From positions 580,542 to 644,541 of the forward strand of contig LNKV01000018.1 in NCBI GenBank assembly GCA_001465935.1: a stretch of 64,000 nt of DNA. Reading direction: 5' to 3'. A model generated the notes under the pieces. It did not search any database, had not been told where the DNA came from, and worked only from the letters and a program-made list of their open reading frames with translations. The position numbers and the translations under genes were made by a program. The stretch comes from Clarireedia homoeocarpa (taxonomy: Eukaryota > Ascomycota > Leotiomycetes > Helotiales > Rutstroemiaceae). Of this stretch, positions 45,340-55,828 are shown piece after piece. Positions within the stretch are counted from its first letter, which is position 1. Each line of letters opens with the position of its first letter.

Positions 45340-46056
45340 AGCTTTGATAGATTTCTTATATGCTTCTGCAAAACGGGACAAAGTGCTTGGTACAATTGCA
45401 ACACTTCCAAGGTATGGCGCCCGCATCTGCACCAAGAGCAATGCGGAGTATAGCTCCGGCTAGCGGTCCAATCATGTGTCGATGTCAGATAAATAGATGG
45501 ATCTTTTTGTCTCCTTGGGCTGGCAATGAGGTAATTAAATAATATTTCATCACGATTCATCACGCTTCATTGCCATGGCATTGTTGGTGGGGTTTGGAAA
45601 AATCACGATAAAGTCAACAACACCACGGCCACAGCCACAACCACAACCACGTTCGCACGTCTTTTCCGCAGTATCTCAGAGCTGTCTCACTGCTCATACA
45701 CATATCTTCGACAATATATGTAATTGCTATTGAGGTTTGGCTCACTTCGTACCCAAACTTCCTGTTCTTCAAGCCACAAACACAAAGTTGTTCAGCCTCC
45801 CAAGATTCCTAAGCCTCTGCCCCTCTGCCCCTCTCTCCGTATCCTCTATATTACCTCACTCCTTTTAACCTTTGTCGGATAAATCCGCCACTACTTTTCA
45901 AACGCTTCCTTCTTTCCATTTACCTTTGGTATTCTATTTTTGACAGTTTCTACAGGAGACTGTCGTGACTTCAAACATATTGTAGAGCACTTCTAGTTGT
46001 GCCATCTCTCGATACCCAGGATTCGATTCGAAGTCAACAATACCAGACAAGACAAC
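45340..46056. other. TPS1 promoter and leader
   Basis: Pyrimidine-rich sequence before the TPS1 start, including ACAACC-type repeats (45630-45650) and two CCCCT motifs. No gene recognised. Confidence 0.5.
45820..45832. promoter_or_regulatory. Two STRE-like CCCCT motifs upstream of TPS1
   Basis: CCCCT at 45820-45824 and 45828-45832, about 230 bp before the start codon. In yeast and several filamentous fungi, stress-response elements of this sequence bind Msn2/4-type factors and drive trehalose genes. Short motif in a C-rich leader, so chance is possible. Confidence 0.35.
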
Positions 46057-47744
46057 ATGCCGGCGCTAGTCGAAGATACCCAAAAGGCCAATGGAAGACT
46101 TCTTCTTGTCTCCAACAGACTTCCCATTACCATCAAACGTTCGGAAGATGGACAGTACAGTTTCTCCCAATCCTCTGGTGGATTGGTAACAGGTCTCAGT
46201 GGTTTGGCGAAGAGTACAACCTTTCAGTGGTATGGCTGGCCGGGTTTGGAGGTTCCAGAGGCTGAAGCTGGTCCTTTGGTGAAAAGGTTGAGGGACGAGT
46301 ACTCCGCTGTGCCAGTCTTCGTCGATGATGAGTTGGCAGACAAGCACTACAATGGTTTCTCCAGTATGGTACCCTGCACACACTTCTACATACCCAGAGG
46401 GATGGATATACTAACAAAATCTGACAGACTCTATCCTATGGCCTCTTTTCCACTACCACCCAGGAGAGATTACCTTCGACGAGTCGCACTGGGCTGCATA
46501 CAAGGAGGTCAACAGACTTTTCGCCAGGACTATGGCGAAGGATGTACAAGATGGAGATTTGGTCTGGGTTCACGACTACCATCTTATGCTCCTCCCAGAA
46601 ATGTTGCGGGAAGAAATCGGCTCCACCAAGAAGAATGTCAAGATCGGCTTCTTCCTACACACACCCTTCCCTTCCAGTGAGATCTACAGAATTCTGCCAG
46701 TTAGAGAGGATTTACTTTTGAGCGTTCTGCACTGCGACTTGATCGGTTTCCACACATACGACTATGCTAGGCATTTCCTTAGCAGTTGTTCCAGAATTCT
46801 GTTAGTATTTCACTGTTCTCGCACGATACATACATTGGCTAACCTATGGCAGGGAAACACAAACTACGCCGAACGGTGTCGAATTCCGTGGTAAATATAT
46901 TACTGTCGCTGCATTCCCAATTGGTATCGATCCCGAAAAGTTCGTCGATGCCCTTGGGAAACCTTCTGTGCAAGATCGAATCGCCCAACTCGAGCGCAAA
47001 TTCGAAGGTGTTAAACTCATCGTTGGAGTGGACAGATTAGATTACATCAAGGGTGTCCCACAAAAGCTTCACGCCCTCGAAGTGTTCCTTACAGAGCACC
47101 CCGAATGGATCGGTAAAGTGGTTCTGGTCCAAGTTGCTGTCCCATCTCGTCAAGACGTTGAAGAATACCAAAATCTCCGCGCTGTCGTTAACGAACTCGT
47201 CGGCCGTATCAACGGTCGTTTCGGTACCATCGAATTCATGCCCATTCACTTCCTCCATCAATCTGTCGCTTTCGAAGAACTCACCGCTCTCTACGCCGTC
47301 TCCGACGCCTGTCTCGTCTCCTCCACCCGCGATGGCATGAACCTCGTCTCTTACGAATACATCGCCACGCAACGAAAACGCCACGGCGTCATGATCCTCT
47401 CCGAATTTACCGGCGCAGCACAATCTCTCAACGGCGCGCTCGTCGTCAACCCATGGAACACTGAGGAGCTTGCGGACGCCATCCATGATGCAGTCACCAT
47501 GTCGCCTGAACAGCGAGAAATCAACTTCAAGAAGCTGGAAAAATACGTCTTCAAATATACTAGTGCTTGGTGGGGTGAGAGCTTCGTCGCGGAGCTGATG
47601 AGGATTAGTGAGCTTGCAGAGAAGAAGATGCAGCGATCGAAAGGTGGAGAGGTGCAGGAGTTGGAGGATGGTGTGAAGCAGTTCAATATGAGTGGTGAGA
47701 ATAGGGAAGAAGGTAGATTGGAACCAGGTGAGTTTGAGGATTAG
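46057..47744 (+). CDS. TPS1: Trehalose-6-phosphate synthase (GT20)
   Basis: Three exons (46057-46363, 46428-46800, 46853-47744) with introns of 64 and 52 bp give 523 aa. GT20 signatures in order: RLLLVSNRLPITIKR, SGGLVTGLSGL (donor-sugar loop), FQWYGWPG, DLVWVHDYHLMLLPEMLR, IGFFLHTPFPSSEIYR, FPIGIDPEKF, VGVDRLDYIKGVPQKL, MPIHFLHQSVAFEELTALY, VSSTRDGMNLVSYEYIA and LSEFTGAAQSLNGALVVNPW. The enzyme makes trehalose-6-phosphate from UDP-glucose and glucose-6-phosphate in the cytosol. There is no phosphatase domain, so this is the Tps1 type rather than Tps2. Intron 2 has a GTTAGT donor and interrupts the RILETQTTPNG segment. Length is normal for the family. Confidence 0.95.
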
Positions 47745-48401
47745 ATTAGATCATGATTGGGCGCAGGTATTGGTGTTGGTGTTGGTGCTGGTGCAGATCT
47801 GGAATTGTTCTTGTGAAATGGCGACCGTCGACATGGCTTAAAGATAGTATGAATGAATGAATGGATGGATGGATGGACGGACGGATGGATGGATGGATGG
47901 ATGGATGGATGGATGGATGGATAAATAAATTGAGGCAAAGGCGTATTTGTATGCATGCATGCATTGGTGTAGATGGGATGGCTTTAAATGAATGATTGAA
48001 CGACCTATGTGTGTGTAGATGAGGAGATATCGTGATGAAGAGATGTTTGAGAAATATATATATATGAAATTAGATATCCGAATTCCATGTAGAACAAGTT
48101 AGTCCGGAGCGCATATCAATTGTTTACCAGTACTTGTACTGTATGTAAATAAATGGTGATGCCCTGTGCCTGCCTGGCTTGGTTCAGAGACCGTTGGGAT
48201 TTGGAGTTGGATTTGGATTTGGATTTGGATTGCACAATTCAGCCAATCTTCAAGTCCAATTAACTCACGATGTTCTGATTGCTTCTGCTGCTTTCCGCTT
48301 TCTTGCCTTCATACGTAAAGTAACTGAATACATGAACCCCCTTCTCTCCAGTCTAACCGTCTCCATCCCTATCCCCAATTTCCCCATTCATCACAATCTC
48401 C
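47745..48401. other. Convergent gap with GGAT microsatellite
   Basis: Between the TPS1 and AP-1 beta stop codons. Holds a GAAT/GGAT array (47848-47920) and a GGATTT array (48202-48230). Open frames here (poly His-Pro-Ser-Ile) are repeat products. Confidence 0.6.
47848..47920. repeat. GAAT/GGAT tetranucleotide microsatellite
   Basis: About 18 tetranucleotide units, starting GAAT then GGAT with two GGAC variants. Confidence 0.9.
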
Positions 48402-50813
48402 CTAAAACATCCCCAACAAATCCTCATTCGTCTTCTTTCCTCCACCACTACTACTATTACCCCCCTCCTGCAACTGCGTCTGCGGCGGCGGCGGCTCCAT
48501 TGCACCACCCAAATCCAACCCCGCGAATCCGTTCATCAAATCGTTCTGACCCGAACTCGCGCCGCCCATCCCGGTTCCATCATTCGAATCAAACAAACCC
48601 ATCATATCCGCCAAGCCACCAGCACTCGCCCCCATGCCCGCAGCCGGACTATCAACCCTCAACGGGGTACCTGCGAGACCCTCCAGACCACTCGCACCCG
48701 CACTTGGCGGAGCCTCCGCGCTCGCCGGCGCCGCGCCGTCGAAATCGATATCCAGGAGATTCTCCGCATGGCTCTGCGTAGGTGCTGCGCCGTTCTGCTG
48801 CACGACGGCTGCAATTGGGTTTTCGACGGCGTTTTCGCGCTGCTCCTGGATGGCCGCGTGCTGGATGGCATCGGCGCCAAAACGACCTTGGCCGACGAAT
48901 GTCTCGGGGGGTTTGTGGTATACGGAGGCGAGAGTGGAGAGCTCGGTTAGAAGTTGGTCGAGGAGGGGTGGGGGAAGAGAGGTCATGGTTGTGTTGATGG
49001 GTGGTTTTTCGGAGAGAATGATGTCCTAGGTGTCGATGTTAGTGGGAGGTAGGTGTGTGGATGGAGATGGGGAAGAGGAAGGTACCTTTGCTACTGCGAG
49101 ATCGCCTGATAGTAGACGCCAGTATACATAAGCTCTATCTCTGATATCTGGGTTGTCGTTCTCGGCGGTCGAGACCTGTAAGACTTTTTGGACAAGACCC
49201 TGGTTGTTATCGGGCTTCTTTAGGAATAATTTGACGACGGCTGTCAAGATTTGGAGCTGAGTTTGTGTAAACTCTTCCATGAAACCCTCCACGAATCCTG
49301 CAAGAATGTCATCAGCGTTGCTGATTTTCTCGGCGTACTCTCCAACGATCCAAATCAATGCACCACGCGCGTTTGGCTCATCCAATTCATCGATATACTT
49401 GCACAAAGTGGGGATAATGCCTTCGTAACCTGGATACTTTCTAAAGATGTCCTTGATAACCACAATAGCTTCTTGAACAACATAGTTGACCTTTGTGGCA
49501 ATCAAATCAAGTAATGTGTTGACACATTTCTCGCTAGCACTTTCAATCTTGATCGCAGCTTGTCCAATAGCTTTGACGGCCCTTCTCACAAAGTCCATGT
49601 CAACTTCGAGGGCATATTCTTTGAGTTCGGATAACAGTTGGTCGACATTCTTGTCATTCGCTATTCGTACCATGATTTCCAGTTTCTGAAGCTTGACATA
49701 TGGGGGATCGTTGTATTTGCAGAAGAACACTCGAAGTTCTTTGCTGAGAATATCTGGCTTGGCTTGCAAGAGGAGGTCGATGTTTCGTAAAGCAACATAT
49801 TGGACTTCTGGGGCTGATGCGACGAGAGTAACTGCAGATTCAATCAGTATGGTTTCTCAAAGACAGGAAAGCTTCAAATCGCCTACCTAATGGAGGAGCC
49901 ATCTTCTTGAGATACTGCTTTGACAGATCCGAATTGATGTTCTTCATGTGCAAGAAGACCACCTTCACGGCAGCCAGAACGACACTTGGATTGACGTGCT
50001 GGAACTGAGGTGACACTCGCTCGCAAATGTGCTCCGACTCCTTAGTATCTGTAGCTCTGTAATCGGCCAAGGTTGTCAAAATTGTAACTCTTCCCCATTC
50101 CGTGCATTCGTTCAACGCCATAAGCATCTTCTTCAGCGTCGCAGATGTGACACGTAAAGCCTTCGTCTCCGGAGCAGTCTCATTAATCTCCACAAGTGCA
50201 GTCACGGAATTGGCCACCACCATGGGATTAGGATCTCCAATCATTTCCTGCAGTGTTTCTAAGAAGCCATTTTCCAAACACATCTGCGGGTTAAGGTCGA
50301 AAAGCTTCGCAACGCAGATAGCGGCCGTCTTTCGTACATAAGGTGATTCATCTCGTAACGTTTTCCGTAACGGCTCCTCCATATAATCTATCATTTTGTC
50401 CACCCGAATGCATCCCATTGTGCGTATCGCGAGCGCCCGCACCAGCGGATTAGGATCCTCGGTATCTTGTACGAACGTATTGACCGCCAGAATACAAAGA
50501 TCTGGATGCGATTTTGCATAATTCCTAGAGTGTTTGTTAGTATGTCACTCACCCAAGGTTTCGAGCTGCCAGTATGTACATACATTAGATATAGATAGAC
50601 CAGCTTCTTCTGATCCAAATCTGAGGTAGCAATGTTCTTCAGAACATCGGGGAATAGCGCAGACACATCCTTGCCCAATGTCATTGACATGATGGTCTTC
50701 TGGATTGCCTCCTTACGCTCGTAGGCATATTGAGATATCAAACCTGCTCTCAACTCATATGTTTCTCCCTTCTTGGGTGGCGCAAAGGCCCCTTTGATCC
50801 TATTTACCGCCAT
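48402..50813 (-). CDS. APL2: AP-1 clathrin adaptor beta subunit (beta-adaptin)
   Basis: Four exons (50813-50584, 50524-49887, 49831-49086, 49025-48402) give 745 aa. Start MAVNRIKGAFAPPKKGETYE then the adaptin HEAT-repeat trunk: KKLVYLYLMNYAKSHPDLCI, NPLVRALAIRTMGCIRVDKM, DESPYVRKTAAICVAKLFDL, SVTALVEINE, PEVQYVALRNIDLLLQAKPD, KYNDPPYVKLQKLEIMVRIA and GALIWIVGEYAEKI. After about residue 540 the chain becomes a flexible hinge with a clathrin-box-like LLDIDFDG and ends NEDLLGMF; there is no C-terminal ear domain, as in many fungal AP-1 beta chains. AP-1 sorts cargo between the trans-Golgi network and endosomes. Start is clear from conservation. Confidence 0.93.
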
Positions 50814-50855
50814 CGCTCACACAGATGGCGATCTTGAGGGGTGCCCCTCATACGC

Positions 50856-51182
50856 CTATGGCTTAGTTGTCGTTTTGATTGCAATGCCACAAGTCGTGGT
50901 GTTGATTAGTTGCGCGAGGCCCGCGAACTGCTTGATATGGTCTCTTAGATAAGTCTGGTAGGTCTTTGCGTCGTAATGGAACTGCGTTGTGGTGTTCGAC
51001 TGCTGCTCAAAGAATTGTTGACCGTTGATAGGCGGCGTGTGTAGCTCTAGCCTGGTGCGCTTATAGTATGAGGAAACCTCGCTAGATTTATCACGAACAG
51101 GGGACAACTAATCTAATGTAACACCCTGCTGCATCAAGTCATCTGAAACGAGCTTATCCTTGGAGTTCTTGAAGAGTTGCAT
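50856..51182 (-). pseudogene. Unrecognised ORF interrupted by one in-frame TAG
   Basis: Reading down from an ATG at 51182, the frame codes 24 residues (MQLFKNSKDKLVSDDLMQQG...), meets TAG at 51110-51108, and then continues open for 83 codons to a TAG at 50856. The second part is well-mixed, protein-like sequence (SSYYKRTRLELHTPPINGQQ, FHYDAKTYQTYLRDHIKQFA). I do not recognise the family. Either a small gene broken by one nonsense change, or a two-exon gene whose intron removes the TAG: a GTTTCA..TTAG intron would be in frame but only 42 nt, below the usual minimum, while an exon further upstream is possible. It ends 43 bp before the AP-1 beta start, so it probably overlaps that gene's leader. 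Confidence 0.4.
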
Positions 51183-51941
51183 TTAACATGGTATTGTTCT
51201 CATTATCAGGTTTATTTGGTTTTGTTACTGATGGTTTTCTCTAAGGCGAATTTACCAAACCTTCGTCGTCTCTTTGTTGAAGCACGAACCGATGCCGAAG
51301 AAAGCACGTACTCAAGGAATGCTGTGAGTTACTACATCGCAATGTGGGATATCTCGCTCATGCTATACAGTTCTATAATGTGGTTCTGTTCATGTCTTCT
51401 GTTGCAGTCTTTAGTGTGATTGCACAACGTGTGAGCAAAATCCAGACATGATTCAACCAGCACAATGCTATGCGCAACAAGACGTTGTGCGCACCAAGAC
51501 GATGTGGGAGAACCGGGCCCTTGATCTAAGGGAAGCTGAGGGAAAGATCAGACCACCGTCGCGACGTGGCATCGCTAATCCTACCGGGTGGGCTCACGGC
51601 ACAGTCACTGAAGATGGCGGGCTTCGAATCATTATTGTTGTTGAATAACGAAGAGCTACCCAAAAGGTACATGCCCGGATATGTATAGAGCAGAGTAAAG
51701 TACTGCTGCTCAGTGCTGGACATACCCATTTCCCACTTACTACCAGCTGCAGGATTACCTTGGTCAGGGTGTTCTATACATACTTCCGATAAAATGTACA
51801 TGTCCTTCACAAATTGACGCCGGCGTCCCCATCTTCCGCCTCTCGCATATATTTATATGGTGTTGAGAAGACCATTTTTCATAGAGCCCTCCGTGAACCT
51901 GTAATACATCTCTTATTGAGTCGTTCGATCCCATGCCCTAT
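51183..51941. other. Intergenic, nothing recognised
   Basis: 760 bp between the interrupted ORF and the BolA-like gene. Short open frames have no recognisable features. Confidence 0.5.
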
Positions 51942-52350
51942 TCAAGCAGTCGTGCCGTTCACAGTCTCCCCCGTCGTATCCTTCCCAGGCGCAACCGGCT
52001 CTTTACCCTCTTCCTTCTGCTTCTCCCACTGTTCCGGCGTATAACATTTCGGCGTCCACGCATGAATCGCAGCAATCTCCGTCTTCAGCGCATTATTGAC
52101 CAATCGATGTCTCGCCAAAGTCGTCTTCTTCTCGAATTGCGGCGACACAATTATAGCAGAAAATGCTTGGCCGCAACCACCTGCAAACCCAGAAATCCGT
52201 CAGCATGGCGGGGGGAAATGGTGGGGCAGAGGCAGAGAATGGAATAATTTGTTTACCAGACATATCTTCGATATCAACATGGTTTGCTTGGAGTACTTCT
52301 ATAATTTTGGCTTTGAGATCTTCGGCAGATACACCTGAGGATTCTGCCAT
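51942..52350 (-). CDS. BOL2: BolA-family protein, Fra2/Bol2 type
   Basis: Two exons (52350-52257, 52180-51942) with a 76-bp intron give 110 aa. The BolA fold is clear: EDLKAKIIEVLQANHVDIED, then GGCGQAFSAIIVSPQFEKKT and LARHRLVNNALKTEIAAIHA. The Cys of GGCGQAF and the His of RHRLVNNAL are the [2Fe-2S] ligand positions used with monothiol glutaredoxins. The cytosolic Fra2/Bol2 type works with Grx3/4 in iron sensing and iron-sulfur transfer; I see no targeting peptide, which favours that type over mitochondrial Bol1/Bol3. The C-terminus (residues 85-110) is a hydrophilic Glu/Lys/Thr tail. The gene is divergent from the NIF3-family gene, with 222 bp between start codons. Confidence 0.9.
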
Positions 52351-52572
52351 TTTTATTTCGAGTTCGTAAACAAGGTCTAGAAGTGCTGATGTCTGGGTGC
52401 GTTTGGAAAAGTATGTAATATGATGCGAAATCGGTGATGATCCAATATTTGCGGCCGCATTTGGCCGAGCTCGATGACCGTGATAATTTCGGACACAACA
52501 ACTTCAACCCAGGATTGAATAGTAATGTTCTCGAGGACTATTTCTAGAGGATTTGGTGTATCAACAAGAAAC
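52351..52572. promoter_or_regulatory. Short bidirectional promoter, BolA/NIF3 genes
   Basis: Only 222 bp separate the divergent start codons, so promoter and both leaders must share this interval. It contains GCGGCCGC near 52452. No TATA box of standard form seen. Confidence 0.5.
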
Positions 52573-53748
52573 ATGTCTACTACTACTTCGTCTCCATTTA
52601 CCCAAATTGTGGTGTCAGCTATGAGGAAGCTGTAAGTCATGCTTGTCTCGGCAAAAAAGTGAGGAAGTTTGCTGACCCCGATTGTCTTGTAAGGTACCCA
52701 GAGAAGCTTGCTGATAACAGTTTTGATAATACGGGCCGTATGAAATTAGCCTCCAGTGCTTTCAGCGTTACCTCTGCGTAGTTGAACTGACAAGATTAAA
52801 GTTTTGTTGGAAGCACCACATCGCCAAAATCACCTGAAAAATTCCGTCCTTCTCACGATTGACCTCACGAAAGGGGTTGCAAATGAAGCGATTCAAAGGA
52901 AAGATTCGGTTATTGTCACATATCGTGAGTATTATGCATGTTGCATGAATTTGCTTCAAGTATCTAACTATATGCCAAGATCCTATCATATTCCGTCCCC
53001 TAAAAGCAATCACTCTCGCCAACTCCCAGCAAAGCTCCCTCCTCCGCTTGGCCCAAGAAGGCATCAGTGTCTACAGTCCACACACTGCTGTAGATGCAGC
53101 TCCTGGGGGGCTCAATGATTGGTTGGCTGATATCGTCACTAATCACCCACTAGTAAAGGGCACCGAGGTTGAAGACGAAGCGTAAGTTCTCTGGCCCTTC
53201 ACTTCTGCTGGTAGAAGGACTAGAACTGATACTAATGCAGTATACGGTCTGCTTCCATCGACCACGACCGGTCAATCATCAATCCCGTCATATCCATACC
53301 AGATGGGTTTGATGGCGCTGGATATGGCCGGATTGTCCGATTCCACCAACCTCAGAAGCTGGGAGACATTGCTCAACGCATACAGTATTCGCTGGGAGAT
53401 TTATCCGGCTTATCTGTAGCAGTTCCGCAGTCAATACCCAAAGGTAAAAGGTCCGGGGTTGAGATCTCTTCTGTTGGTATTTGCGCTGGATCGGGCGGTT
53501 CGATGCTGAATGGACTTGACGTCGACCTGATGTTCACTGGAGAACTCAGCCATCATGAAGCTTTGGCTGCCATTGAACAGGGCAAGTGTGTTATCACTGC
53601 CTTCCACAGCAATACGGAGAGAGCATTCCTGAAGGACCGAATGCGCCCTGCTTTAATGCAGGCAATTGGTGGGAAAGTGGATATTGCGATAAGCGATGTC
53701 GATAGAGATCCCTACGATATCATCGCCAAGGATGCTGTGGATTGGTAA
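52573..53748 (+). CDS. NIF3-family protein (DUF34, dinuclear metal-binding)
   Basis: Five exons (52573-52631, 52694-52737, 52802-52924, 52980-53181, 53241-53748) give 311 aa; only the last exon is long enough to show as an open frame. The joined start reads SPFTQIVVSAMRKLYPEKLA, then DNSFDNTGLLLEAP, LLTIDLTKGVANEAI, VTYHPIIFRPLKAITLANSQ, GISVYSPHTAVDAAPGGLND, the mid region GYGRIVRF, and GSGGSMLNGLDVDLMFTGEL with SHHEAL and TAFHSNTER. The His residues of TYHP, SPHTAVD and FHSNTE are the conserved metal ligands. The family is widespread and linked to GTP cyclohydrolase I type 2-like folds, but the cellular role remains unclear. Exon phases (2,1,1,2) are consistent throughout. Confidence 0.9.
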
Positions 53749-53837
53749 TGCACTCAAGTAGAGGGTGTCCCTACCAGCACCTAGAAAAATCGATTTGTAC
53801 TTGTTTTCAGGGTCTATCGATTACTCCGTTCCTAGTG

Positions 53838-54722
53838 TCATGAAGATAATTTTGATTTCCTGTTGACCCAGCTCTTTTCGTTCGGAGGCTCACCCCTTAT
53901 AGCTGCTTCTCCGTCCTCTATACAAGCCTGGACATCATCCCCGCCCACGCCCCTCTCTTTCCACCGATTCAATAGCTTCAATGTCTCTTCCCATTGCATC
54001 CTTGCTTTCTCCTCATCCCCATCAGCGACCAACTTTCTAAGCTTCTCCGGTGTTTCCAGAACCCTTATGACAACCTTCTTCGCATTGTTTCTCTTCTGCA
54101 AAGCCGCTCTTTCATCCTTTCCCATCTCCATAATCCGCCTGCGTCCCTCTGGTAGACTCTCCTTCAATTCTCCCTTGATTCTTTCTGCAGTCTCGTAGAT
54201 GTGTGCGATTGCTGGATCTAATGTGCTAGCCATTGGGTTTAGGGGGTCCATATTTGTTCTCATCTTCCTGATTGTTTCAGTCGCCGCGATCAACTTGCTG
54301 TAGTTGTCATATACCAGAGCTTTTTTCTCCGCATCCAGAGCTCTGATGTCCGTCAGAACACTATTGTAAGTGCGCAGTAGCTCCGCGAGAGTCTGCTTTT
54401 CCAGGACATCCTTCACGTATTTCTCCCCATCAAACCCTTCCTTATCCATCTCACTCTCTTGTACCTCGGTATCAAAGTGTGTTGATGAGACTTCGGACGC
54501 GCCATCGTCAGTCGGTGTTTCCTGGCTCTTCTTCAAATTGTAGTATTCTCGTAGAGCCGCACGATTCCGTCGAGGAATGGCGGCGGAAGGACCTCGATTA
54601 GGAGACGGTTCGGCAGAGCGTGGATAGTCTAAACTGGGACGAGCAGATGTAGTAGGTGTTGTGAGTCGAGGTACGCGATGTCCATTTGCGGAGCTGTCTC
54701 GGGGCTGTGCGATTGAAGTCAT
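53838..54722 (-). CDS. VPS51: GARP/EARP tethering complex subunit Vps51
   Basis: Intronless, 294 aa. A Ser/Pro-rich start (PSLDYPRSAEPSPNRGPSAA) is followed by RRNRAALREYYNLKK, the conserved Vps51/Vps67 domain YVKDVLEKQTLAELLRTYNS, LTDIRALDAEKKALVYDNYS and KLIAATETIRKMRTNMDPL (about residues 100-165), then further helical, coiled-coil-like sequence to EKARMQWEETLKLLNRWKER. In yeast Vps51 links the GARP complex to the t-SNARE Tlg1 for endosome-to-Golgi retrieval. Fungal forms are short, as here, compared with the roughly 780-residue animal protein. Convergent with the NIF3-family gene, with only 89 bp between stop codons. Confidence 0.9.
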   Translation of the reverse strand: MTSIAQPRDSSANGHRVPRLTTPTTSARPSLDYPRSAEPSPNRGPSAAIPRRNRAALREYYNLKKSQETPTDDGASEVSSTHFDTEVQESEMDKEGFDGEKYVKDVLEKQTLAELLRTYNSVLTDIRALDAEKKALVYDNYSKLIAATETIRKMRTNMDPLNPMASTLDPAIAHIYETAERIKGELKESLPEGRRRIMEMGKDERAALQKRNNAKKVVIRVLETPEKLRKLVADGDEEKARMQWEETLKLLNRWKERGVGGDDVQACIEDGEAAIRGEPPNEKSWVNRKSKLSS

Positions 54723-55828
54723 CTTTTTCTTGTAGTGTGTCTGCCGTTGTCGGTTTGCCCGAACCGAACTATCGTTATGAATAATCTCAAGCGGTCAATA
54801 TCAGCGAGTTTTATAGGTCGCGATCAAGCAAGGCTCGAGCGTCGTAAGGCTGAAGTGTGTCCCCTTGTGTGTTTTGTCTGATGTCGACAATCTGGTTAGA
54901 ACTACCGAGTGTAGCAATAGAAGAATCTCGAAATCTCGAAAGGCTCAAAGCAAGGTTCCGCGGACGGACAACCAACAGCAAGATGGATGGATAGCCTTGC
55001 TAATCCTTCCAATTCTCAAAGCATGAGATAATAGATAGATGGCCAGCTAGGTACGTTACCGTTTCACAATCCTTCGGGATCTGCACTATGGGATTGCGGA
55101 CACTGGACCAATAAATGCACAAATCAAATTCTTTGGTCAGTGCTCAAGGTACGTAACAATCGGACATACAAGCAGACAATTACGAAGACTTTTCGAAGGA
55201 AATATGTCGGAATAGTTCGAAGTAGTTACTTCGTAAGTTCGGGACTATTGTTCTGCTAGTAGTTCTAGCTACCTCGGCTCTCTTGGTAGCTTTACGGACG
55301 TACGTACTTTGTACATCTCGCAAAGTCTACCCCTTCTTGGCAACGGCAAGCGAGGAACATTTCCGAAAGTAGAACTATGGTTGACCGCCGGTGATCTCGA
55401 ATATGAGTGGCGGAGAATTGCCTTCACGCGCTGCCGTGAAAGGGTGGAACGACAAGTTCCCAGCCTCTACTTCGTACTGCAGGCACTAGAACTAATCTCT
55501 TAACCTTGCTCATCACAAATCTAACCTTCAGCTGGAGTCCCGGCCCAAATCCCCATTACCTGAACAGGAACTGAAGCCGGAATAGCACAGTTGCTAGTAT
55601 CTCTACACCTCATCTATTCTCTCAATAACGTTATGTCAAGGATCTACTTCATATACCCGAAGCTCTTATGAGATATCCCCAGCATACCCCCAGTATACCC
55701 CCAGTATACCCCCAGTATAACCCTAAAATGGGCGTTCCTATATATATGATGGATGCCTTCCATGTTGACTGCTCTTGCTCATCCCAGTGGCATCATCGCA
55801 AATTGCTCTCCCCATCAAACAAGTCAAC
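54723..55828. other. Divergent intergenic region
   Basis: 1.1 kb between the VPS51 and carboxylesterase starts, with a CCCAGTATAC tandem repeat (55677-55721). No gene seen. Confidence 0.5.
55677..55721. repeat. CCCAGTATACC-type tandem repeat, four copies
   Basis: About four copies of an 11-bp unit (CCCCCAGTATA), the first slightly changed, in the carboxylesterase promoter. Confidence 0.8.

Noticed and set aside
52377..52640. 87-codon minus-strand frame
   Set aside because: Antisense to the NIF3-family first exon and its promoter; no conserved sequence.
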